Assembly (NCBI GenBank): GCA_051881615.1
Contig: JBJEQF010000025.1
Coordinates: 1-34,677, forward strand
Source: CAMFTQ01 sp051881615
GTDB lineage: Bacteria > Bacillota > Clostridia > Oscillospirales > Acutalibacteraceae
Length of the DNA stretch: 34,677 nucleotides
Reading direction: 5' to 3'
Made by a program: the position numbers and the translations under genes. This document shows, one piece after another, positions 22,684-29,485 of the stretch. The stretch's first letter is position 1, and each line of letters begins with the position of its first letter. Under the pieces are notes generated by a model that saw only the letters and a list, made by a program, of their open reading frames with translations, was not told where the DNA came from and did no database searches.

Positions 22684-23561
22684 ATAACGGTAATAAAATA
22701 ATCAGCTTTACGGTAAGTGAAAGCTGTGACAATATGAATGTAAATACTTATCTAAAGCATCACTGCAAAATATCAGCACGAATGATAACACGCTTAAAGC
22801 GTGAATATATGGGAATAACAAGAAACGGTACTTTGCTTAGAACAACAGATACTGTAAAAGCAGGCGATAGGGTAGAGCTTAAACTCCCTGCTGATAACAG
22901 CGAGATTGTACCTGTAAAGGGTGAGCTTCTTATACTCTTTGAGGATTCATATTTAGTTGCAGTCAATAAACCGCCTTTTATGCCTGTGCATCCTACAAAG
23001 GTTCATCAGCTTGACACTATGGCAAATATTCTTATGTATCACGCCTTGCAGAATAACGAGCATTACACCGCAAGAATACTCAATCGCCTTGACAGAGATA
23101 CCTCAGGCGTAGTAGTTGTCGCCAAGGACAGGTTCACAGCCGCCGCATTACAAAAATCAATCAAAAAGACTTACACGGCAGTTTGTCAGGGAGTTATTGA
23201 AAACAGCTTTACAATAGACGCTCCCATAAAAATTATGGACGGCCACACAATACAAAGGTGTGTTTCCTCCGACGGTGAAAGGGCTGTAACTCATATAAAG
23301 CCGATAAAAAATGACGGCTGTCACACACTGCTTGACATCACGCTCGAAACAGGCAGAACTCATCAGATAAGATGTCATTTAAGCTATAAGGGTTATCCGC
23401 TTGCAGGCGATGATATGTACGGCGGCTCGTTGTCGCTTATAAACAGACAGGCGCTTCACTGCAAAACGGTTGAGCTTATCCACCCGATTACAAAAGAAAA
23501 AATTACGATAGATACAACGCTTCCCTCTGATATTTCTAATATTTTGAATTATTTTGAATAA
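22680..23561 (+). CDS. RluA-family pseudouridine synthase
   Basis: Isomerises uridine to pseudouridine in rRNA or tRNA; 293 aa. An N-terminal S4-like RNA-binding segment (about 20-70, VNTYLKHHCKISARMITRLK) precedes the RluA catalytic domain. The catalytic Asp is Asp138 in LNRLDRDTSGVVVVAKD, and AVNKPPFMPVHPT before it and TGRTHQIRCHLSYKGYPLAGDDMYGG after it are typical. The S4-plus-RluA arrangement is that of RluC/RluD-like proteins and Bacillus YlyB/YhcT; the exact target base cannot be told. It is the second gene of a pair with the DUF1294 gene; ilvE follows with its own promoter. Confidence 0.92.
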   Translation: MNNGNKIISFTVSESCDNMNVNTYLKHHCKISARMITRLKREYMGITRNGTLLRTTDTVKAGDRVELKLPADNSEIVPVKGELLILFEDSYLVAVNKPPFMPVHPTKVHQLDTMANILMYHALQNNEHYTARILNRLDRDTSGVVVVAKDRFTAAALQKSIKKTYTAVCQGVIENSFTIDAPIKIMDGHTIQRCVSSDGERAVTHIKPIKNDGCHTLLDITLETGRTHQIRCHLSYKGYPLAGDDMYGGSLSLINRQALHCKTVELIHPITKEKITIDTTLPSDISNILNYFE

Positions 23562-23565
23562 AGAC

Positions 23566-23597
23566 TTGAAAAATTCACTTTATTGTGCTACTATAAT
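23566..23597 (+). promoter_or_regulatory. Promoter for ilvE
   Basis: -35 TTGAAA (23566-23571). The -10 is TACTAT (23589-23594, 17-base spacer) or the overlapping TATAAT (23592-23597, 20-base spacer). The leader is short, about 25 bases, with no T-box or leucine leader visible. Confidence 0.65.
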
Positions 23598-23627
23598 AAA
23601 CAGAAATTTAACAAGAGGTGCATTAAA

Positions 23628-24692
23628 ATGCAAGAAATAAGAATTGAACTTTCAAAAACATTAAAACAAAAGCCTGCCGATAACGAGCTTCGCTTTGGCA
23701 GAATGTTTACAGACCATATGTTTTTGATGAATTATGATTTAGGACAGGGCTGGCACGATCCAAGAATCGTTCCTTACGGTCCTATAGAGCTTGAGCCTGC
23801 CGCTATGTGTCTGCATTACGGACAGGAGGTTTTTGAGGGCTTAAAGGCTTACAGAACTGCTGACGGTTCTATAAATCTTTTCAGACCCGACAAAAATATG
23901 GCTCGTCTTAACGTGTCAAACGAAAGACTTTGTATTCCTGCTATTGACGAGGAATTCTGCGTTGAAGCAATCAAGACCTTGGTTAATGTAGAAAAGGACT
24001 GGATTCCGTCATCAGAGGGTACTTCGCTTTACATAAGACCATTCATTTTTGCTGTGGATCCTATGATCGGTGTTCATCCTGCGCATCACCTTATTTTCTG
24101 CATCATCTGCTGTCCTGTAGGTGCCTATTATCCCGAAGGACTTGACCCTGTTAAGATTTACGTTGAGCAGAATTATGTTCGTGCCGTAAAGGGCGGTATG
24201 GGCTTTACAAAGACTGCCGGCAACTACGCCGCTTCATTAAAGGCACAGGACGAGGCTGAACAGCAGAGCTATACACAGGTTCTCTGGCTTGACGGTGTGC
24301 ATAGAAAGTACATCGAAGAGGTTGGCACAATGAACGTATTCTTTGTTATTGACGATGAAATTGTAACTCCGTCACTTCAAGGCTCCATATTAAGCGGTAT
24401 TACACGTATGAGTACAATAGAGCTTTTAAAGAGCTGGGGTTATAAGGTTTCAGAACGTCGGCTTTCTATTGACGAGGTTGCACAGGCTTACGATGAGGGC
24501 AGACTGAAAGAAAGCTTCGGCACAGGCACAGCCGCTGTTATTTCACCAATCGGCGAGCTTAAATGGGGCGACAAGGTTATGCACATCAACAACGGCGAAA
24601 TCGGAGAAATTTCTCAAAAGCTTTACGACAACCTTACAGGTATTCAGTGGGGCAAAATTGACGATCCGTTTGGCTGGATTGTTAAGGTTTGA
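23628..24692 (+). CDS. ilvE: Branched-chain amino acid aminotransferase
   Basis: PLP enzyme (fold type IV) that interconverts Leu, Ile and Val with their 2-keto acids; 354 aa. The PLP lysine is Lys195 in GFTKTAGNYAAS. Other conserved parts are LHYGQEVFEGLKAYR, LYIRPFIFAVDP, QVLWLDGVHRKYIEEVGTMNVFFV and LSGITRMS. It belongs to the longer eukaryote-type BCAT2 subgroup rather than the about 310-aa E. coli type. The frame is open to 23583, but ATG 23628, 15 codons later, follows AAGAGGTG. It stands alone with its own promoter and a strong terminator. Confidence 0.95.
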   Translation: MQEIRIELSKTLKQKPADNELRFGRMFTDHMFLMNYDLGQGWHDPRIVPYGPIELEPAAMCLHYGQEVFEGLKAYRTADGSINLFRPDKNMARLNVSNERLCIPAIDEEFCVEAIKTLVNVEKDWIPSSEGTSLYIRPFIFAVDPMIGVHPAHHLIFCIICCPVGAYYPEGLDPVKIYVEQNYVRAVKGGMGFTKTAGNYAASLKAQDEAEQQSYTQVLWLDGVHRKYIEEVGTMNVFFVIDDEIVTPSLQGSILSGITRMSTIELLKSWGYKVSERRLSIDEVAQAYDEGRLKESFGTGTAAVISPIGELKWGDKVMHINNGEIGEISQKLYDNLTGIQWGKIDDPFGWIVKV

Positions 24693-24701
24693 TAATATTT
24701 T

Positions 24702-24729
24702 CGGCGGCTTTTATAGCCGCCGATTTTAT
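24702..24729. terminator. Intrinsic terminator between ilvE and the TIGR04086 gene
   Basis: CGGCGGCT (24702-24709) pairs perfectly with AGCCGCCG (24715-24722), five-base loop, followed by ATTTTATTTTA. It sits between convergent stop codons and likely serves both. Confidence 0.85.
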
Positions 24730-25142
24730 TTTATATGTATTTTTTCTTTTCTGTTTACTCCCTTAATACCGCCGATTATCCCTGATATAGAGAGTGACAA
24801 CAGCTTAAACAAGGTCGCTGTGGTAAGGGTGCTGTCGCTTGTACTCATACCGGAAAATAAAATGATAAAGAATAATATCAGACCGCACACACCGCCCCAC
24901 AAAATCCCACGTGCCTTTATAATTCTTGCAGAAATATATCCGCCGAATAAGCCGCCTAAAAAGTCAATAAACAGCATTATGTACTCTGCATACTGTCCGG
25001 GCAGAGATTTTGAATAAACAAATATAAGTGCGCACAAGCACAAAAGTGCGGCAATAATCATGGCGCCTGTTATTACACCAAAAAGGATTCCTTTAATAAT
25101 TACAGAATTACTTCCGTTTACGCCAAAGCCTTTATTATTCAT
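24726..25142 (-). CDS. TIGR04086 family membrane protein
   Basis: Small integral membrane protein of 138 aa with four hydrophobic segments (about 15-43, 55-75, 80-97 and 110-128). Glycine-rich pieces such as FIDFLGGLFGGYISARIIKARGILWGGVCGL match the Firmicutes family TIGR04086, which has no known function and is usually encoded next to yajC, as here. ATG 25142 lies seven bases after GGGGG, and that GGGGG is the 3' arm of a long hairpin (25150-25190), so translation could be blocked when the hairpin forms. No separate promoter is visible; it is probably read from the yajC promoter. Confidence 0.8.
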   Translation of the reverse strand: MNNKGFGVNGSNSVIIKGILFGVITGAMIIAALLCLCALIFVYSKSLPGQYAEYIMLFIDFLGGLFGGYISARIIKARGILWGGVCGLILFFIILFSGMSTSDSTLTTATLFKLLSLSISGIIGGIKGVNRKEKIHIK

Positions 25143-25143
25143 A

Positions 25144-25190
25144 AAAATACCCCCGAATACAATGTACCGTCAGTACACTATATTCGGGGG
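25144..25190 (-). terminator. Terminator-like hairpin after yajC that holds the next gene's Shine-Dalgarno
   Basis: On the minus strand CCCCCGAATA (25181-25190) pairs perfectly with TATTCGGGGG (25150-25159), and inside it TGTAC (25173-25177) pairs with GTACA (25163-25167). The outer stem is followed by TATTTTT and then the ATG of the TIGR04086 gene. It may act as partial terminator, RBS-occluding hairpin, or both. Confidence 0.82.
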
Positions 25191-25215
25191 ATTTGCTTTT
25201 TATTCAAACAACAAA

Positions 25216-25617
25216 TTATTTCTCGCTTTTATTGTCGCTCTTTTTTGAGAAAAAGCCTTTCTTTTCAGTCTTTTCCTCAGCCTTTGCTTCCGGCTTTTCT
25301 TTTACTGTGTTTACAGAAGAAATGCACCAGCGTTTCATTTTTAGCTTGCATCTGTCAGAACCTGTTTCGATGATGATTTCATCTTCCTCTTCCTTGATAG
25401 CAACAACTCTGCCGACAATACCGCCGATTGTTGTGATTTCGTCACCGATTTCAAGGTTGTTTCTAAGCTCTGCTTCCTGCTTTTTTCTTTTTGAGTTCGG
25501 TCTGATTAAGAAAAAGTACAAAGCAAGGAAAATAGCGGCATAAAGAACGATCATAAAGATAAGGTTTCCTGTGCCGTTCTGTGGAGTTTGCTGTGGTTCA
25601 AGCAAAAAAGTATTCAT
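25216..25617 (-). CDS. yajC: Preprotein translocase accessory subunit YajC
   Basis: Single-span membrane protein associated with SecDF-YajC, 133 aa. After a short N terminus the hydrophobic segment LIFMIVLYAAIFLALYFFLIRP runs into the YajC core: RPNSKRKKQEAELRNNLEIGDEITTIGGIVGRVVAI. The tail from about residue 100 is Lys/Glu-rich and longer than in E. coli YajC (110 aa). The frame opens at TTG 25638, but ATG 25617 is the most reasonable start; AAAGGA lies 12 bases upstream, a little far. It has its own promoter (25651-25679). Being next to tgt is the conserved bacterial tgt-yajC arrangement. Confidence 0.9.
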   Translation of the reverse strand: MNTFLLEPQQTPQNGTGNLIFMIVLYAAIFLALYFFLIRPNSKRKKQEAELRNNLEIGDEITTIGGIVGRVVAIKEEEDEIIIETGSDRCKLKMKRWCISSVNTVKEKPEAKAEEKTEKKGFFSKKSDNKSEK

Positions 25618-25650
25618 AGTATTTATCATTCCTTTCAAAACATCTCAACT

Positions 25651-25679
25651 ATTATATCAGTTAATAGCTGTTCTTGCAA
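25651..25679 (-). promoter_or_regulatory. Promoter for yajC
   Basis: On the minus strand -35 TTGCAA (25674-25679), 17-base spacer and perfect -10 TATAAT (25651-25656). Confidence 0.78.
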
Positions 25680-25710
25680 GTATTTTGATAAAATTTAACA
25701 TAATAAGCTT

Positions 25711-26841
25711 TTAAATTCTCTTTGCAAGCACATCCTTGTATCTGTTGTAAAAATCGGTAAAGCTGTTGTTGTCGAGAGCTTCTCTGATTTTTTCAAAAAG
25801 AGAATTATAAAAATACAGATTGTGCATAACAGCAAGTCTGAAGCCGAGCATCTCTCCGCTTTTGAGCAGATGACGTATATACGCCCGACTGAAATTTTTA
25901 CAAACAGGGCAGTCGCAGTTAATGTCAACAGGTGAGGGATCCTCAGCGTATTTTTGGTTATTTATGTTAATTACTCCGTCCCACGTGTAAAGATGTCCGT
26001 GCCTTGCGTTACGGCTTGGCATAACACAGTCGAACAAATCAACGCCTCTTGCTACAGCCTCAAGTATATTAGCAGGTGTACCGACTCCCATCAGGTAACG
26101 AGGTCGGTCAGAGGGTGCAAACGGTTCAACAGCTTCGATTATTTCGTACATAACCTCTGCTTCCTCGCCGACTGCAAGACCGCCGATAGCGTAGCCGGGG
26201 AGGTCAAGCTCTGCAATTTCTTTCATATGGTCAATTCGCAAGTCCTTATAAATACCGCCCTGATTAATGCCGAAAAGTATCTGATTTTTATTTATGGTAT
26301 CCTCAAGAGCGTTAAGCCTTTCAAGCTCTGCCTTACATCTTTTAAGCCAACGCACAGTAAGCTGTGCTGATTTTTTTGTGTAGTCATATGGGGAGGGGTT
26401 CTCAACGCACTCGTCAAAAGCCATAGCAATAGTAGAGCCTAAGTTTGACTGAATTCTTATACTTTCCTCAGGCCCCATAAAAATCTTTCTGCCGTCAATG
26501 TGAGAAGAAAAATACACGCCCTCCTCGTGAATGTTTCTAAGCTTTGCAAGTGAAAAAACCTGAAAGCCGCCGCTGTCTGTCAGTATAGGACCGTCCCAGC
26601 CTGTGAATTTGTGCAGACCGCCGAGCTTTTTTACAGTTTCATCACCCGGGCGCAAATGCAGATGATATGTGTTGCACAGCTGAACCTGACATTTTAAATC
26701 CTTAAGGTCGAGTGCCGACACACCGCCCTTAATCGCACCGCAGGTAGCAACGTTCATAAAAGCAGGCATCTGCACAGTTCCGTGAACCGTTTTAAATTCT
26801 CCTCGCCTTGCCTTGCCCTCTTGCTTTAAAAGTTTATACAT
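25711..26841 (-). CDS. tgt: tRNA-guanine transglycosylase
   Basis: Exchanges guanine-34 for preQ1 in tRNAs with GUN anticodons, the first tRNA-level step of queuosine synthesis; 376 aa, bacterial length. Asp89 (LTDSGGFQVFS) and nucleophile Asp271 (FDCVMPSRNARHG) are present, as is the zinc site Cys309, Cys311, Cys314, His340 (CDCPVC and AVMHN). ATG 26841 has AAGGGA upstream and lies 30 bases after the maeB stop on the same strand, so maeB and tgt are probably cotranscribed, an odd pairing. No queuosine precursor genes are in this window; the queA gene often found before tgt is absent here. Confidence 0.96.
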   Translation of the reverse strand: MYKLLKQEGKARRGEFKTVHGTVQMPAFMNVATCGAIKGGVSALDLKDLKCQVQLCNTYHLHLRPGDETVKKLGGLHKFTGWDGPILTDSGGFQVFSLAKLRNIHEEGVYFSSHIDGRKIFMGPEESIRIQSNLGSTIAMAFDECVENPSPYDYTKKSAQLTVRWLKRCKAELERLNALEDTINKNQILFGINQGGIYKDLRIDHMKEIAELDLPGYAIGGLAVGEEAEVMYEIIEAVEPFAPSDRPRYLMGVGTPANILEAVARGVDLFDCVMPSRNARHGHLYTWDGVININNQKYAEDPSPVDINCDCPVCKNFSRAYIRHLLKSGEMLGFRLAVMHNLYFYNSLFEKIREALDNNSFTDFYNRYKDVLAKRI

Positions 26842-26871
26842 CTTGATTTTTCCCTTCGGTTTACTTGTTGA

Positions 26872-28050
26872 TTATTCTGTTATTCTCGCAGCGCCTGTTT
26901 TTACAGCTGCGTCAACAACTGCCTTAGCTACAGCCGAGCCTATACGCTTATCGAGTGCGTTAGGCAGAATATACTCCGCACTAAGCTTGTCCTTTGGTAC
27001 AAGGCTTGCAATAGCAAGCGATGCTGCAACCTTCATTTCCTCGTTGATTTCCCTTGCTCTGCAATCAAGCGCTCCTCTGAATACTCCGGGGAAAGCAAGC
27101 ACATTGTTTATCTGATTCGGGAAATCGCTTCTGCCTGTACCGACAACCGCTGCACCTGCCTGTTTAGCTATGTCGGGCATAATTTCGGGGGTAGGGTTAG
27201 CCATTGCAAAAACTATCGGACTTTCAGCCATTGTTTTAATCATTTCAGGCTTTAACACATTTGGTGCAGAAACACCGATGAATACATCTGCACCCTTTAG
27301 TGCGTCAGCTAAAAGTCCTGTTTTATGCTCCTTGTTTGTAATCGTAGCCATATACGCTTTTTCGCTGTCAAGCTGACTGTCGCCCTCGCACAAAATTCCG
27401 AAAATATCAACCATTGTAATGTTCTCAGCACCCATATTAAGCAGATGCTTTGCAATAGCAATACCTGCCGAGCCTGCGCCGTTAATAACGATTTTTACGT
27501 TTTTAATATCCTTATCAACAATCTTCAATGCGTTAAAAAGAGCCGCCGCAACTACAATAGCCGTTCCGTGCTGGTCATCGTGAAATACGGGAATATCGCA
27601 GATTTCCTTCAGCTTTCTTTCAATTTCAAAACAACGGGGAGCCGCTATATCCTCAAGGTTAATTCCGCCGAAGCTTCCGCTTATCAGGTAGACTGTTCTT
27701 ACAATTTCGTCAACGTCCTTGCTCCTTATGCAGATAGGGAAAGCGTCAACATCTGCAAATTCCTTAAACAGCGCGCATTTACCCTCCATAACAGGCATAC
27801 CTGCCTCAGGGCCTATATCTCCGAGTCCGAGTACGGCAGTACCGTCAGTTACAACTGCAACAAGGTTATTTCTTCTTGTCAGTGTAAAGGACTTTTCGTA
27901 GTCCTTGTTTATTTCAAGGCAAGGCTCGGCAACACCGGGAGTATATGCCAAGGATAAATCCTCTGATGTGTCAATCTTAACTCTTGAAACAACCTCTATT
28001 TTACCGTTCCACTGTGCGTGTTTTTTTAGTGATTCCTGTCTTATATCCAT
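26872..28050 (-). CDS. Malic enzyme (oxaloacetate-decarboxylating)
   Basis: Oxidative decarboxylation of malate to pyruvate with NAD(P)H formation; 392 aa, the short bacterial form without a phosphotransacetylase domain. Substrate and metal-binding pieces include LAYTPGVAEPC, VVTDGTAVLGLGDIGPEAGMPVMEGK and IPVFHDDQHGTAIV. The Rossmann motif is VINGAGSAGIAIAKHLL, with Asp following the next strand (MVDIFG), which favours NAD over NADP. ATG 28050 has GGAGG upstream and a promoter at 28086-28114. It is divergent from rnpB and followed by tgt. Role: pyruvate/malate balance in an anaerobe. Confidence 0.93.
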   Translation of the reverse strand: MDIRQESLKKHAQWNGKIEVVSRVKIDTSEDLSLAYTPGVAEPCLEINKDYEKSFTLTRRNNLVAVVTDGTAVLGLGDIGPEAGMPVMEGKCALFKEFADVDAFPICIRSKDVDEIVRTVYLISGSFGGINLEDIAAPRCFEIERKLKEICDIPVFHDDQHGTAIVVAAALFNALKIVDKDIKNVKIVINGAGSAGIAIAKHLLNMGAENITMVDIFGILCEGDSQLDSEKAYMATITNKEHKTGLLADALKGADVFIGVSAPNVLKPEMIKTMAESPIVFAMANPTPEIMPDIAKQAGAAVVGTGRSDFPNQINNVLAFPGVFRGALDCRAREINEEMKVAASLAIASLVPKDKLSAEYILPNALDKRIGSAVAKAVVDAAVKTGAARITE

Positions 28051-28085
28051 ATCCTGTAACCTCCGAAAATTTTATATACAATTTA

Positions 28086-28114
28086 ATTATAATTAAAAAG
28101 GTCAAAAAACGCAA
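28086..28114 (-). promoter_or_regulatory. Promoter for maeB-tgt
   Basis: On the minus strand -35 TTGCGT (28109-28114), 17-base spacer, perfect -10 TATAAT (28086-28091). Its -35 box is only eight bases from the -35 box of the divergent rnpB promoter. Confidence 0.7.
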
Positions 28115-28122
28115 CCTTATCA

Positions 28123-28151
28123 TTGACATTTTTTCATTTTTATTATAAAAT
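28123..28151 (+). promoter_or_regulatory. Promoter for rnpB
   Basis: Perfect -35 TTGACA (28123-28128), 17-base spacer, -10 TAAAAT (28146-28151). A start seven bases downstream falls exactly on the predicted 5' end of the RNA at 28158. Confidence 0.82.
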
Positions 28152-28157
28152 ACCTTT

Positions 28158-28504
28158 GCGAGTAAATTAAACAGCTGCGGGCAACTTCCGAAAGGAACTG
28201 TCCGAGGAAAGTCCGAGCTCCACAGAGCAAGAATAACGGCTAACGGCCGCCGGGGGCGACCCCAGGGATAGTGCAACAGAGATATACCGCCTTAATTTTT
28301 AAGGTAAGGGTGGAAAGGCGAGGTAAGAGCTCACCGGAGTCAGGGGAACCTGACTGCCATGTAAACCCTATTCGGAGCAACACCGTGGTAGGACATATAC
28401 GCTTGCTCGGCGTGTCCTTTGGAGGTGGCACTGAGCAGTGCAGGCAACTCACTGCCAAGATAGATGGCTGTTCACGACAGAACTCGGCTTATCGATTTAG
28501 TCGC
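28158..28504 (+). ncRNA. rnpB: RNase P RNA (class A)
   Basis: Catalytic RNA that matures the 5' ends of tRNAs, about 347 nt. The P4 5' strand and J3/4 region read GAGGAAAGTCCGAGCTCCAC, and the 3' partner is ACAGAACTCGGCTTATCG near 28477-28494. Other conserved parts are AGGTAAGAGCTCACC (P8-P9 region) and the GGTGGAAAGGCG stretch in the P11/P12 area typical of class A (ancestral type) rather than the Bacillus class B. The ends pair as P1: GCGAGTAAATT at 28158-28168 with GATTTAGTCGC at 28494-28504, with one mismatch. The terminator follows immediately. Confidence 0.95.
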
Positions 28505-28510
28505 ACCAAT

Positions 28511-28550
28511 ACTCTTTAGGCATACTATATGCTTTAAAGAGTAATTTTTT
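28511..28550 (+). terminator. Intrinsic terminator of rnpB
   Basis: ACTCTTTA (28511-28518) pairs with TAAAGAGT (28535-28542), with inner stem GCATA/TATGC (28520-28524, 28528-28532), followed by AATTTTTT. Confidence 0.88.
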
Positions 28551-28593
28551 ATATTTCAAGGTGAAATTATTTAACTTATTGGGCGTGGTTATT

Positions 28594-29283
28594 TTGATTA
28601 AGAAATATATTCTTGTGATTGAAGGCGAGAAAATATTAAACTCAATGATTTGTGAAATCTGTAAAAACGCAGGTTATCAGGTCAAGTCAGCCTCTGATTA
28701 TTCCGACTGTGCAGAGCAGTTACTGCTTGACAGCAATAGAATAAGCCTTTTTATTTTAGATTTAGAAGCACAGGGTGATTTTGAAGAAAATATAATAACC
28801 TCAGTAAGAAATAAAACCGATATTCCGATACTTTGTATATCACGTGAAAATACATTCAGTGCAAAGGCGTCCGCCCTCAACCTCGGGGCAGATGATTTTT
28901 TAAGTATTCCGTTTGATGTGAGCGAATTTCTGGCAAGAGTAAATTCTATCTTACGCAGATACAAAATCTCGTCAGCCTCGGAATATCTAAAGTTTAAGGA
29001 TATTATGCTTGATACCAAACGTCATGTTGTGCTTGTTAATAACAGCCATATTGATTTGACGCTGAAGGAATATGAAATTCTAAGGCTGTTGATGCAAAAT
29101 CCTCTGGAAATAATATCAAAAGAAGAAATCTACAACAGTATATGGGACAACGAATTTTTTCAATGTGATAAAATATTAAACACCCACATCTATAATCTTC
29201 GCAAAAAGCTCAATCTAAGCGGAGATAAAGAAAAATATATACATACCGTATGGGGAAGAGGGTACAGACTTTCTATTGATTAA
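28594..29283 (+). CDS. Orphan OmpR/PhoB-type response regulator with degenerate receiver
   Basis: DNA-binding regulator of about 229 aa. The C-terminal winged helix is intact and typical: LTLKEYEILRLLMQNPLEIISKEEI, then THIYNLRKKL and KYIHTVWGRGYRL. The N-terminal receiver keeps the phosphoacceptor-type Asp56 (FILDLE) and a Ser at the usual Thr/Ser place (ILCISREN), but the acidic Mg pair is reduced to Glu10-Gly11 (VIEGEK instead of VDDE) and the conserved Lys is Ile105 (DDFLSIPFD). Normal phosphorylation chemistry is therefore unlikely. No histidine kinase is adjacent. The start is uncertain: the frame opens at GTG 28561, and TTG 28594 fits the family N terminus. No promoter is clear; the rnpB terminator precedes it. 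Confidence 0.85.
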   Translation: MIKKYILVIEGEKILNSMICEICKNAGYQVKSASDYSDCAEQLLLDSNRISLFILDLEAQGDFEENIITSVRNKTDIPILCISRENTFSAKASALNLGADDFLSIPFDVSEFLARVNSILRRYKISSASEYLKFKDIMLDTKRHVVLVNNSHIDLTLKEYEILRLLMQNPLEIISKEEIYNSIWDNEFFQCDKILNTHIYNLRKKLNLSGDKEKYIHTVWGRGYRLSID

Positions 29284-29337
29284 AAGCGTGATTTTTATAC
29301 AATTCAAAGCTTTAGACTAAAAACAAAAAATTAATTG

Positions 29338-29397
29338 TAAATTCCCAAAGTAAATTCCACAGCAGGGCTTACTTTGGGAATTTATAGTTTTTCGCTT
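29338..29397 (+). terminator. Long perfect hairpin terminator of the response regulator gene
   Basis: TAAATTCCCAAAGTAA (29338-29353) pairs through 16 bp without mismatch with TTACTTTGGGAATTTA (29369-29384), 15-base loop, followed by TAGTTTTTCGCTTTTT. It lies 55 bases after the stop. Confidence 0.85.
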
Positions 29398-29422
29398 TTT
29401 ACAAAAAAATACTTGTTTTCTA

Positions 29423-29451
29423 TTGAATAATCGTATATTTAGTGGTATAAT
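29423..29451 (+). promoter_or_regulatory. Promoter for miaB-ylbF-mutS-mutL
   Basis: -35 TTGAAT (29423-29428), 17-base spacer, perfect -10 TATAAT (29446-29451). The -35 box coincides with the first possible TTG of the miaB frame, so translation must start further on, at 29486. Confidence 0.82.
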
Positions 29452-29485
29452 AACTCGGATAGTACAAGAGTTAGGGGGCGAAGCT

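Noticed and set aside
27325..27957. 210-codon plus-strand frame opposite the malic enzyme gene
   Set aside because: Fully antisense to a well-conserved enzyme, with no RBS, no promoter and no recognisable domain.
28240..28519. Open frames on both strands within rnpB
   Set aside because: The region is RNase P RNA with conserved P4 and P8-P9 elements; the frames have no independent support.
29423..29485. Longer N terminus for MiaB starting at TTG 29423
   Set aside because: That TTG is part of the -35 box and the -10 box lies in the extension; TTG 29486 has a strong RBS.
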